From the NCBI GenBank assembly GCA_022784805.1, contig JALFYG010000087.1, positions 1 to 7,163 of the forward strand: a DNA stretch of 7,163 bases, in the 5' to 3' direction. Positions within the stretch are counted from its first letter, which is position 1. Each line of letters begins with the position of its first letter. A program made the translations under genes and the position numbers. Of this stretch, positions 1 through 7,008 are shown piece after piece. Source of the DNA: Spirochaetales bacterium. GTDB lineage: Bacteria; Spirochaetota; Spirochaetia; Sphaerochaetales; Sphaerochaetaceae. Under the pieces are notes generated by a model. That model was not told the origin of the DNA. It did no database searches and was given only the letters and a program-made list of their open reading frames with translations.

Positions 1-643
1 CGAGGGAAATGGCCAGAGTGAGCTTATTGAAGTACTTACAGGCCTTAAGAAGCCTGATAAAGGTAGAATTTTAAAAGGAAACGAAGAAATCAAGGGCGAT
101 GCTGCAGATTTCTTGAAGAATAAGATTGGACATATTCCGGAAGATAGACTCACAAGAGGCTTGATCACTGAAATGTCTGTGGCAAGAAATGAGATTCTTG
201 GGTATCACGACGACCCATTGTTCTCAAGCCATGGATTTTTGAAGGAAAAAGCCATTGAGAAGTATGCAGAAGACGCCATCAAGGAGTATGAAATCAAGAC
301 ACCTAATGGAAAGGAACTGGCTTCATCTCTCTCTGGTGGAAACCAACAGAAGATAGTCGTTTCCAGAGTAATAAAACAGAACCCAGATGTTTTGATCGTT
401 GCCCAGCCCACTAGAGGCGTTGACGTAGGGGCAATGGAAAACATTCACCATAGAATCTTAAACCTTAAAAAGGAAGGAAAGTCTGTGCTCTTGGTAAGCG
501 CTGACTTGGATGAAGTCTATAACCTTTCAGACCGCATTGCAGTTATGTATGACGGAAAGATAGTGGCTGTGTTGGATAAGAATGCAACTAACCACATTGA
601 ACTAGGACTCTTAATGACAGGAGGAAAGAGAGAAAATGAATAA
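1..643 (+). CDS. Sugar/nucleoside ABC importer ATPase, C-terminal part (NupO/YufO-like), cut by window start
   Basis: This is the energy-supplying ATPase of an ABC importer, acting on the inner face of the cytoplasmic membrane. The reading frame is open from base 2, giving 213 visible residues. Family members are about 500 residues with two ATPase domains, so this is the second domain. It begins inside the P-loop region (EGNGQSE at bases 2-22). The signature SGGNQQK is at 332-352. The Walker B region follows at about 386-430 and reads VLIVAQPTRGVDVGA, with Gln where a canonical ATPase has catalytic Glu. The switch region is LLVSADLDEV at about 490-520, lacking the usual His. This degeneracy is normal for the second domain of RbsA/NupO-type ATPases. 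The gene overlaps the next permease by 8 bases. Two separate permeases behind it favour the BMP/NupO group over RbsA-type sugar importers. The internal ATG at 113 is not the true start. Confidence 0.93.
   Translation, partial: EGNGQSELIEVLTGLKKPDKGRILKGNEEIKGDAADFLKNKIGHIPEDRLTRGLITEMSVARNEILGYHDDPLFSSHGFLKEKAIEKYAEDAIKEYEIKTPNGKELASSLSGGNQQKIVVSRVIKQNPDVLIVAQPTRGVDVGAMENIHHRILNLKKEGKSVLLVSADLDEVYNLSDRIAVMYDGKIVAVLDKNATNHIELGLLMTGGKRENE
619..624 (+). promoter_or_regulatory. Ribosome binding site of first permease
   Basis: AGGAGG lies inside the 3' end of the ATPase gene, 11 bases before the ATG at 636. It supports that start and the 8-base gene overlap (636-643). Confidence 0.7.
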
Positions 644-1688
644 ATCTAAAGCAAACTCGGCTTTGATACCACTTGTGGCATTCGTCCTGTCAGTTATCCT
701 TTCCGCTCTCATAATGCTGATCTCCGGCTATAACCCTATTACTGCCTTCACTGTTATTATGAAGGGTGCCTTTGGTTCCTTTACAAGTTTCTCCAATACT
801 TTGATTCAGGCTACTCCTCTTATCTTTACAGGGCTGGCTTACATGATTGCCAAGAAGACAACCATGATCAACCTTGGTGTCGAAGGTGACTTCTATATCG
901 GAGCATTGGCTGGAGCCTTGGTGGGCATGCAGGATTGGGGACTACCTATGGTAGTGCACATATTTCTTGTGATGGTGGCTTCAATTGTTGCTGGAGGACT
1001 GGCAGGTCTTTTCATTGGATGGCTGAAGGTCAGATTTGGATCCAACGAAGTCATTACCACTACAATGACTAACTTTATCCTTATAAACTTCACATCCTAT
1101 CTTGTGAACTATCCATTGAAGGCTGAAGGGTCCATTGCACAGACAGAGAAGATGGTGGATTCAGCACTTCTTCCAAAGCTCTTTTCCAAAGGGCAACTTA
1201 CAGCAGCCTTCTTTATAGCTGTTGTGGTTGCAATCTTCATCTATGTTCTGTTGGAGAAGACAAAGACTGGTTTCAAGATCAAGGCCGTGGGTCTCAATAT
1301 GAAGGCTAGTGAAACAGCTGGAATCAGGACAGGAAGGATAATGCTCTTTGCAATGTTTGTCTCTGGTGCAGTTGCAGGCTTGGCAGGAGCCGTGCAGGTT
1401 ATGAGCGTCAACAAACGCTTTGTTGCAGGTTTCTCTTCCGGATATGGTTACTCCGGTATCGCTGTTGCTGCTTTGGCCAATGACAGTGCCATTGGAATAA
1501 TCTTCTCCGGCATTATATTCGGCGCTCTTAAAAATGGTGCCAACTACCTCAATATGACCAGCAGAATTCCAACTGAGTTTGTCTCAGTAATACAGGCTTT
1601 GGTTGTCTTGCTGGTATCTGCTCCAATCCTTATTGAAAGGATCATTGGAAGAAAAGGAAAGAAAAAGGAGGCTAAAAAATGTTGCTAG
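636..1688 (+). CDS. ABC transporter permease, BPD_transp_2 family (NupP/YufP-like)
   Basis: This is a membrane subunit that forms half of the import channel of a BMP/nucleoside-type ABC transporter. The 350 residues are mostly hydrophobic, with likely membrane segments near residues 9-30, 56-72, 83-98, 104-128, 139-157, 188-206, 235-256, 272-300 and 315-335. Family-type motifs are NLGVEGDFYIGA (79-90), the cytoplasmic loop FKIKAVGLNMKASETAGI (213-230) that should contact the ATPase, and GYGYSGIAVAAL (269-280). The C-terminus is a strongly basic tail rich in Lys, ending KKCC. Length and order match the NupP position in NupOPQ operons. It starts within the end of the ATPase gene and overlaps the second permease by 10 bases, so translation of the three is probably coupled. 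The family is secure; the transported substrate is inferred only loosely. Confidence 0.92.
   Translation: MNKSKANSALIPLVAFVLSVILSALIMLISGYNPITAFTVIMKGAFGSFTSFSNTLIQATPLIFTGLAYMIAKKTTMINLGVEGDFYIGALAGALVGMQDWGLPMVVHIFLVMVASIVAGGLAGLFIGWLKVRFGSNEVITTTMTNFILINFTSYLVNYPLKAEGSIAQTEKMVDSALLPKLFSKGQLTAAFFIAVVVAIFIYVLLEKTKTGFKIKAVGLNMKASETAGIRTGRIMLFAMFVSGAVAGLAGAVQVMSVNKRFVAGFSSGYGYSGIAVAALANDSAIGIIFSGIIFGALKNGANYLNMTSRIPTEFVSVIQALVVLLVSAPILIERIIGRKGKKKEAKKCC
1665..1671 (+). promoter_or_regulatory. Ribosome binding site of second permease
   Basis: AAGGAGG lies within the last codons of the first permease, 7 bases before the ATG at 1679. It fixes that start and the 10-base overlap. Confidence 0.8.
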
Positions 1689-2578
1689 GTATTCTCAGTT
1701 CTTCCATTTCTCTTTCCATTCCTCTTGTTCTTGCAGCTCTTGGAGGAGTCTTCTCCGTTAGAGGTGGAATCATGGCATTGGGTTTGGAGAGCATGATGCT
1801 CTTTGGATCCTTTACGGCGGTTCTTGGTTCTTATCTCTCAGGTAGCGCCTTCATCGGCGTACTCTCTGGAATCTTGGGAGGACTAATAATCGGTATGCTC
1901 CATGGCCTCTTCTGTATCAGATATAAGATGAACCAGGTCATAAGCGGTATTGGCCTCAACCTTCTTGCTACGGCAACAACAACTTTGTTGATGCAGATAG
2001 TATGGAACAATAAAGGATCCTCTCCCTCTGTCAGTGCTGTCTCCATCAGGCTCTCTTTCTTGAAGAACGTCCCAGTTTTGGGTGATATCTTCTCCAAGCA
2101 GTCAATACTCTTTGTCATAGCATTGATCGTAGCTATTGGAGGCTGGTTCCTTCTTTTCAAGACACACTTCGGTCTTTGTCTGAGAATGGTTGGAGAGAAC
2201 CCGAAGGCTGCAAGCAGTGTCGGAATCCCAGTGCATAAGATGAAGTACATCGGAGTTGCAATCTGTGGATGTCTCGCAGGTTTGGGTGGAGCTTATCTAT
2301 CCATAGATTCTCTTGATATGTTCGTGCGAGAAATGTCAGCAGGAAGAGGATACATTGCCGTTGCAATCGCTATTCTTTCCCGTTACAACCCGGTGCATGT
2401 CCTTTTGTTCGGCCTCCTTTTTGGATTCTGTGAAGCCTTGCAGATATATCTACAGGGATATGGAGTGCCTTCACAGTTGATACAGATGATTCCATATATG
2501 GTGACTCTCTTTGTATTGATGTTCGGTGTCCAGAACATCAAGCCACCAGCAGGCGTAGGAAAACATGAAGACGATTAA
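1679..2578 (+). CDS. ABC transporter permease, BPD_transp_2 family (NupQ/YufQ-like)
   Basis: This is the second, shorter membrane subunit, expected to pair with the first permease as a heterodimer in a BMP/nucleoside-type importer. The 299 residues hold about eight to nine hydrophobic segments. The N-terminal stretch carries SVRGGIMALGLESMMLFGSF (26-45), the counterpart of the NLGVEG region in its partner. The cytoplasmic coupling loop is LRMVGENPKAASSVGIPV (168-185), a very typical family signature. It is followed by the conserved SAGRGYIAVAIAIL (220-233) and a C-terminal membrane segment ending in IPYMVTLFVLMFG (271-283). It begins inside the preceding permease gene, behind a strong ribosome binding site. 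It ends 14 bases before the hydrolase gene, with no terminator between, so transporter and hydrolases should share a transcript. Confidence 0.92.
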   Translation: MLLGILSSSISLSIPLVLAALGGVFSVRGGIMALGLESMMLFGSFTAVLGSYLSGSAFIGVLSGILGGLIIGMLHGLFCIRYKMNQVISGIGLNLLATATTTLLMQIVWNNKGSSPSVSAVSIRLSFLKNVPVLGDIFSKQSILFVIALIVAIGGWFLLFKTHFGLCLRMVGENPKAASSVGIPVHKMKYIGVAICGCLAGLGGAYLSIDSLDMFVREMSAGRGYIAVAIAILSRYNPVHVLLFGLLFGFCEALQIYLQGYGVPSQLIQMIPYMVTLFVLMFGVQNIKPPAGVGKHEDD

Positions 2579-2580
2579 AA

Positions 2581-2587
2581 AAGGAGG
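2581..2587 (+). promoter_or_regulatory. Ribosome binding site of PHP-domain hydrolase gene
   Basis: AAGGAGG lies 5 bases before the ATG at 2593. A second ATG at 2597 is out of frame, so 2593 is the start. Confidence 0.8.
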
Positions 2588-2592
2588 GAAGT

Positions 2593-4779
2593 ATGCATGT
2601 TTTTTCTGAAAACTCAACTAGACTAAATGACATTTGGAAGACAAATAGACAGTATCCATCTATCACAATTGGACCAGATGACAAGAATTACATAGTGTCT
2701 GTAGAGAGTAAGAGACACTCCGATGAAGTGATCCTTTCCATTCTTGATGGGAAAAATGTAATCGAAGAAAAGAAGATATCAGGAGAAGGACTGGCATTCC
2801 GCCCTGTTGTAGAGTCAATCGGAGATGAGATTTTCTTTGCTTGGTCTGAGTACAGTGAAGACGAATGGAAGATGATGATGCGTTCTATGAAGAATGGCGT
2901 TCTTTCTTCTTCCGTTGTAGTCGATAGTGGAGAAGCTCTTTTCTATCCTTCATTTGTAAAGATGGCAGATAAACCTATTCTTCTATACTCCAGACAAGGC
3001 AAGGGTTTTAGTGAAACCGTTGCCTATGATGGGGAGGAGAAGAGAGTCGTCAGCACAATAAAGAAAGCTTATAGACCATCTGGTGTTATGATTGATGACG
3101 GCTATGTAGTTGTCTACGATGCCTTCAACGGTGAAAGCTACGATGTTATGGCAAGGGTAGTGAAGGGTGAGAAGCTTGGAGAAGAAGTTCGCATCAACTC
3201 ACGCCAGTATCGATGTGCTGAAGCTGTAGTCACTAAGTGCGGAGACGATGTGGTCGTATGTTGGTATGAAAATGGCCCGTTATCTTATTTTGCTTATCTC
3301 TCAAGAGATTTGAAGGTTAATGGAACAGAAATTGAAGCGAAAAAAGAAATGGTTCATGTTGAAAACCGTAACTGGTACAACAATGTCTCTGTGGCCTCCA
3401 ATGGTGATAATTTGGTTTTTGCCTACACAATCGGCAAGAACAATATTGTTGGAAGAGTCAGACACAGTGATGGAACTTGGTCAAAGGGTTGCTGTCTCAC
3501 CTTTGATGACGGTATGTGTGCCGTGAGACCATCTCTTTCCTTAGATAAGAAAGGAAATCTCAGATACGCTTGGCAGTTTGCAATGATGAATGGCCATCAG
3601 ATCCGAAATGCCGTGATCATCTATAACGAAGTGACAATAGATGAAATTGAGAAGTATGACGACACGGAAAAAGAGAATCATATCGATAAATTCGTTCAGC
3701 CTATATTAATGGAAAAAGATCTTTCCGGTGTAGATGAAGGGAAAAAGAAAGCTTGGCTTAGAAAGAACAATATTTCTTCTAATCTTCTCTTCGGAGATAT
3801 CCACGGACAGAGCAATATGAGCGATGGAATGGGGGAAGTGGATCAGTACTATCATTATGCAATGATTGATTCCCAAATGGATTTCTGTGCTCTTACAGAT
3901 CACGATTCATATCCAGACGAAGCCACCGATGCAGAGTGGGAGTTCAACAGGGCCCAGAGGAATAATATCAATGAAGATAATGGCCTTATTGCTCTTCTGG
4001 CCTTTGAATGGACCCCTAATGAATATATGCATGACTTCGGTCATAAGAACGTATACTACCCATCGAGGGAGGGAAAGCTCTTTACTTCCATTGATCCATC
4101 AGGAATGAATCCAGATAGACTCTATGAGAGCATAAAGAAAGCTGGAGCAATCTGTATCCCTCATCATCCAGCAGCAGATTGGGGAAGAGTCTCTGCCGCA
4201 ACCGACTGGAGCTACCATGATGAAGAAGTTGAGCCTTTGATGGAGATATATTCCCGTCACGCAGACTATGAAGCATATGGTAACACTAGTAAGTACACAA
4301 AGAATATCGCCAAGTTTGAGAAGAAGTGTGCTCGGGATGCACTGGAAAGGGGCTATCACTTGGGCTTCACTGCAGGCTCCGATTCCCATCAGATGGAACA
4401 TGGTAAAGAAGGTGGAATCGTTGCCGTCTTCGCAGAGGAAAGAACCAGTGAAGGTGTCTGGAGTGCACTTAAAAACAGACACACTTATGGCACTACAGGA
4501 GCAAGGATTCTTCTTAACTTTACTTTGAATGGACTTAATATGGGCTCAATTACCTCTGGAGAGGAGAGAAACATCAAAGTAAGTGGAATTGGTGTGACGG
4601 AAGTAGAGGGTGTCGACATCATAAAGAATGGCAGAGTCATCTATACTTTTATTCCTTCAAGTCTCGAATTTGATTTTGAGTTCAAAGATACAAAGGAAAA
4701 AGAAGAAGATTACTACTACGTCAAAGTAAGGCAGAAAGATGAGCAACGAGCTTGGTCATCACCTATTTGGGTAAAATAA
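2593..4779 (+). CDS. Propeller-like repeat plus PHP/DUF3604 (CehA/McbA-like) metallohydrolase
   Basis: This is a predicted cytoplasmic metal-dependent hydrolase of 728 residues, with no signal peptide or membrane segment. Residues 20 to about 346 hold seven degenerate repeats of 43-53 residues. They begin near 20, 68, 117, 160, 208, 261 and 311, often with an R/Y-P-S start and a strand such as YVVVYDAF, as expected for beta-propeller blades. Residues about 397-640 form the PHP-type domain: GDIHGQS (401-407), LTDHD (434-438), FEW (471-473), GHKN (483-486), HHP (524-526), EIYSRH (550-555) and GSDSH (595-599). The His and Asp residues are probable metal ligands. The first motif has H-x-Q instead of classical H-x-H, which I recall in DUF3604-like proteins. 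The C-terminus (about 641-728) looks like a beta-sandwich and ends in WSSPIWV, typical of CehA/McbA-like enzymes. Known relatives cleave phosphoesters or carbamate esters; the substrate here is unknown. It lies between the transporter and sulfatase genes, so it probably acts on the imported compound. Confidence 0.82.
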   Translation: MHVFSENSTRLNDIWKTNRQYPSITIGPDDKNYIVSVESKRHSDEVILSILDGKNVIEEKKISGEGLAFRPVVESIGDEIFFAWSEYSEDEWKMMMRSMKNGVLSSSVVVDSGEALFYPSFVKMADKPILLYSRQGKGFSETVAYDGEEKRVVSTIKKAYRPSGVMIDDGYVVVYDAFNGESYDVMARVVKGEKLGEEVRINSRQYRCAEAVVTKCGDDVVVCWYENGPLSYFAYLSRDLKVNGTEIEAKKEMVHVENRNWYNNVSVASNGDNLVFAYTIGKNNIVGRVRHSDGTWSKGCCLTFDDGMCAVRPSLSLDKKGNLRYAWQFAMMNGHQIRNAVIIYNEVTIDEIEKYDDTEKENHIDKFVQPILMEKDLSGVDEGKKKAWLRKNNISSNLLFGDIHGQSNMSDGMGEVDQYYHYAMIDSQMDFCALTDHDSYPDEATDAEWEFNRAQRNNINEDNGLIALLAFEWTPNEYMHDFGHKNVYYPSREGKLFTSIDPSGMNPDRLYESIKKAGAICIPHHPAADWGRVSAATDWSYHDEEVEPLMEIYSRHADYEAYGNTSKYTKNIAKFEKKCARDALERGYHLGFTAGSDSHQMEHGKEGGIVAVFAEERTSEGVWSALKNRHTYGTTGARILLNFTLNGLNMGSITSGEERNIKVSGIGVTEVEGVDIIKNGRVIYTFIPSSLEFDFEFKDTKEKEEDYYYVKVRQKDEQRAWSSPIWVK

Positions 4780-4780
4780 A

Positions 4781-6289
4781 ATGAAAGCGATAATGGTTAT
4801 GTTTGATTCTTTGAATCGTCATATGCTCTCAGCATATGGCTCAGAGAATGTTATAAGTCCTAATTTCCAGCGCCTAGCTGAGAAATGCACCACTTTTGAT
4901 AACTTCTACGCAGGGTCTCTTCCTTGCATGCCTGCAAGGCGTGAGCTCCATACAGGTAGATATAATTTCCTTCATCGTTCCTGGGGACCATTTGAAGGAT
5001 ATGATGATTCATCTGTAAAGATGCTCTCAGATCATGGAATATACACCCACCTTGTGACAGACCATTGGCACTATTGGGAAGAAGGTGGCGGAGTATATTG
5101 GAACCAATATGATACCTATGAGTTTGTCAGAGGACAGGAAGGTGATCACTGGAAAGGCATTGTTGACCATGAAACTCCTCCTCATATTGATGGAAGAACA
5201 GATTTCTGTGGCAGACAAGAATACATCAACAGGGAATATATGAAGGAAGAACAGAACCAGTCAATTGCCGTGACTTTCTCAAAGGGGTTGGAGTTCATGG
5301 AGAAGAACAAAGACAGTGACAATTGGTTCCTTCAGATAGAGTCCTTCGATCCCCATGAGCCTTTCTTCACCCAGGAAAGATACAAGGAAATGTATCCTAA
5401 TGATTATGACGGCCCTCAATTTGATTGGCCAGGATATCATCCTGTAAGAGAAAGTGAAGACGCCATCAGAGAGTGCAGAAGAAACTACTTTGCCCTTGTG
5501 ACGCAGTGTGATTTTTATCTGGGAAAGGTTTTGGATTTCATGGATGAGCACGATATGTGGAAAGACACCATGCTTATTGTGAACACTGACCATGGTTTCC
5601 TTCTCTCTGAACACGGTTGGTGGGGGAAACTATTGATGCCTTATTGGAATGAGATTTCCCATACGCCTTTCTTTATCCATGATCCAAGAAGGGAAAGTGA
5701 GGGTAAGAGGAATAGCTCTCTCTGTCAGACAATCGATATTGCTCCGACTCTTCTCGATTATTTCGGCATAGAAAAAACAGAAGATATGATGGGAATAAAT
5801 CTCGGAAAGGCTTTGGATGGAGAAAACGACAGGGAATATGCTCTCTTTGGACAATTCGGCCTCCACGTAAACATTACAGACGGCAGATATGTGTATATGA
5901 GGGCTCCAAGAAAGAAGTATGAAAATGTTCTTTCCAACTATATGTTGATTCCGCATTCCTATCCAGGAGCAGTGGACGTGGATACATTAAAGACACGAAA
6001 AGAAGGCAGAGAGTTCACTTTCTCCAAGGGTATCAAGGTTCCTTCTTATGAAGGTGGATGGTATGTCAAGACACTTAAGGGATTCCCGCCAAAAGAGGTG
6101 TATGAGAATGGAGACCTTCTCTATGACACCCTATCAGACCCGGGACAGAACCATCCGATACACGATGAGGCTGTTGAGAAGAGAATGATAGAAGCAATGG
6201 TGAAATTGATGATGGAAAATGATACTCCGGAAGATATGTACCAGAGATTGGGTCTCTTGGATGATGGTTATTACTCACCGTTGAAATAA
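4781..6289 (+). CDS. Cytoplasmic sulfatase-family hydrolase (Cys-type formylglycine)
   Basis: This is a sulfatase/alkaline-phosphatase superfamily hydrolase of 502 residues, a usual length for the family. The signature CMPARRELHTGR spans residues 49-60. It fits C-x-P-x-R plus the downstream TGR, so Cys49 should be oxidised to formylglycine, the nucleophile. Other expected metal or active-site residues are Asp9 (in MVMFDSLNRH), His192 (FDPHEPF), Asp270 and His271 (NTDHG), His278 and Lys283 (HGWWGK). The protein starts MKAIMVMFD with no signal peptide, so it should act in the cytoplasm. It begins one base after the hydrolase stop codon and lacks a Shine-Dalgarno sequence, so translation probably depends on coupling. 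Its natural reaction could be sulfate ester hydrolysis. Phosphonate monoester or phosphodiester hydrolysis by the same fold is also possible. No formylglycine-generating enzyme is encoded in this window; it must be elsewhere. Confidence 0.9.
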   Translation: MKAIMVMFDSLNRHMLSAYGSENVISPNFQRLAEKCTTFDNFYAGSLPCMPARRELHTGRYNFLHRSWGPFEGYDDSSVKMLSDHGIYTHLVTDHWHYWEEGGGVYWNQYDTYEFVRGQEGDHWKGIVDHETPPHIDGRTDFCGRQEYINREYMKEEQNQSIAVTFSKGLEFMEKNKDSDNWFLQIESFDPHEPFFTQERYKEMYPNDYDGPQFDWPGYHPVRESEDAIRECRRNYFALVTQCDFYLGKVLDFMDEHDMWKDTMLIVNTDHGFLLSEHGWWGKLLMPYWNEISHTPFFIHDPRRESEGKRNSSLCQTIDIAPTLLDYFGIEKTEDMMGINLGKALDGENDREYALFGQFGLHVNITDGRYVYMRAPRKKYENVLSNYMLIPHSYPGAVDVDTLKTRKEGREFTFSKGIKVPSYEGGWYVKTLKGFPPKEVYENGDLLYDTLSDPGQNHPIHDEAVEKRMIEAMVKLMMENDTPEDMYQRLGLLDDGYYSPLK

Positions 6290-6296
6290 GAAGAGT

Positions 6297-6956
6297 TTAT
6301 TCTTCTATCTCCCTTAGCCTTTTCATTTGAGAGGGTGAAAGGGAGATTTCATTTCTGTCTGTCTCGATGATTTCTTCTTCCTTGAGTTTTTCAAGTAATC
6401 TGAAGAGAGTTCTTCTTGAGCATCCCATTACTTTCACCAAGGTGTCTCGAGTCATATTAAGGACATACTTTCCATTTTTAAGTGTGGCGTTTTTCGAGAT
6501 ATATCTACAAAGTTTGACTTTATTTGAGAGTATTGGGAGGTTTCTTTGCTCCACATTGGTGTTATAAAATTGTTCCGCCCACATTCTTATCAAGTATGGT
6601 TGAAAAAGGGATGGAACATATAACATTCGGATGCATTGGGAAGCTGGAATTCTCAGAACTTTCATATCTGATAATGCCCTGATGGTTGCGCATTGGATCA
6701 TTTTCCCTGAATAGATATCCATCAGGCTAATAAATCTTCCACAGTATTTTCTCTCCAGCAGGTAGGTTTTCTCGTAATAGTCCGTCTTTATGACATCGTA
6801 AGAGCCTTCCTCCACGATATAGCCATATCTGACAGAGTCTCCTTGTTCGATGATTGTGTCACCTTTTTTAAATGTTACTCTCGAGAAAGAACTTCTTATA
6901 CTTTCCGGTATGGAATTTATCATCTCTGATAAGGAAATATCTCTCAATTCATCCAT
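6297..6956 (-). CDS. Crp/Fnr-family transcriptional regulator
   Basis: This is a DNA-binding regulator of 219 residues, a usual length for the family. Residues about 15-115 match a cyclic-nucleotide-binding-type beta-roll (FKKGDTIIEQGDSVRYGYIVEEGSYDVI at 29-56). A long dimerisation helix is expected near 115-138. A winged helix-turn-helix follows (MTRDTLVKVMGCSRRTLFRLLEKLKEEEII, 168-197). Its five cysteines (72, 89, 108, 150, 179) do not form the N-terminal cluster that holds the iron-sulfur centre in FNR. The usual cAMP-binding GE...RSA pattern is not evident either, so the effector is unknown. The gene converges on the sulfatase gene, with 7 bases between their stop codons. It may control the transporter-hydrolase operon or the unseen gene to its right; that is inference. 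Its start at 6956 has no strong Shine-Dalgarno sequence, but no better in-frame start is seen upstream. Confidence 0.88.
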   Translation of the reverse strand: MDELRDISLSEMINSIPESIRSSFSRVTFKKGDTIIEQGDSVRYGYIVEEGSYDVIKTDYYEKTYLLERKYCGRFISLMDIYSGKMIQCATIRALSDMKVLRIPASQCIRMLYVPSLFQPYLIRMWAEQFYNTNVEQRNLPILSNKVKLCRYISKNATLKNGKYVLNMTRDTLVKVMGCSRRTLFRLLEKLKEEEIIETDRNEISLSPSQMKRLREIEE

Positions 6957-6963
6957 ATATGGA
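6952..6963. promoter_or_regulatory. Perfect 12-bp palindrome over regulator start codon
   Basis: TCCATATATGGA is a perfect palindrome covering the start codon of the Crp/Fnr-type gene. It could be an operator or merely chance; it is listed because two more inverted repeats lie directly upstream. Confidence 0.3.
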
Positions 6964-6970
6964 GATTCTC

Positions 6971-6984
6971 ATTAGAACTCTAAT
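6971..6984. promoter_or_regulatory. Inverted repeat ATTAGA-AC-TCTAAT, candidate operator
   Basis: Perfect 6-base arms are separated by 2 bases, 14 bases upstream of the regulator start. On the minus strand the right-hand arm, read as TCTAAT (6971-6976), matches 5 of 6 bases of a -10 box. No good -35 box is seen 16-18 bases before it. A protein bound here could block transcription of the regulator gene, which would suit autoregulation. Confidence 0.4.
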
Positions 6985-6994
6985 AAGTCAAGAT

Positions 6995-7008
6995 ACATCA
7001 TTTGATGT
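6995..7008. promoter_or_regulatory. Inverted repeat ACATCA-TT-TGATGT, candidate operator
   Basis: This is a second perfect inverted repeat with the same 6-2-6 design, centred 24 bases from the previous one. It is followed by a further TTGAT (TTGATG then TTGATA, 7002-7013). TTGAT resembles an FNR half-site, but the full FNR layout (TTGAT, 4 bases, ATCAA) is not present. Confidence 0.4.

Noticed and set aside
113..115. ATG at 113 as start of a short ATPase gene
   Set aside because: The frame continues upstream to base 2 and encodes the conserved P-loop region there, so the gene is cut by the window edge, not truncated.
404..406. Gln in place of the catalytic Glu after Walker B in the ATPase
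   Set aside because: This is the normal state of the second, degenerate domain in RbsA/NupO-type ATPases, so it is not a sign of decay.
6287..6308. Possible bidirectional terminator between the convergent genes (stem AGAAGA 6289-6294 with TCTTCT 6301-6306)
   Set aside because: The stem has only six pairs, two of them G-C, and no clean T-run follows on either strand. An alternative AATAA/TTATT pairing competes with it. It is too weak to call a terminator.
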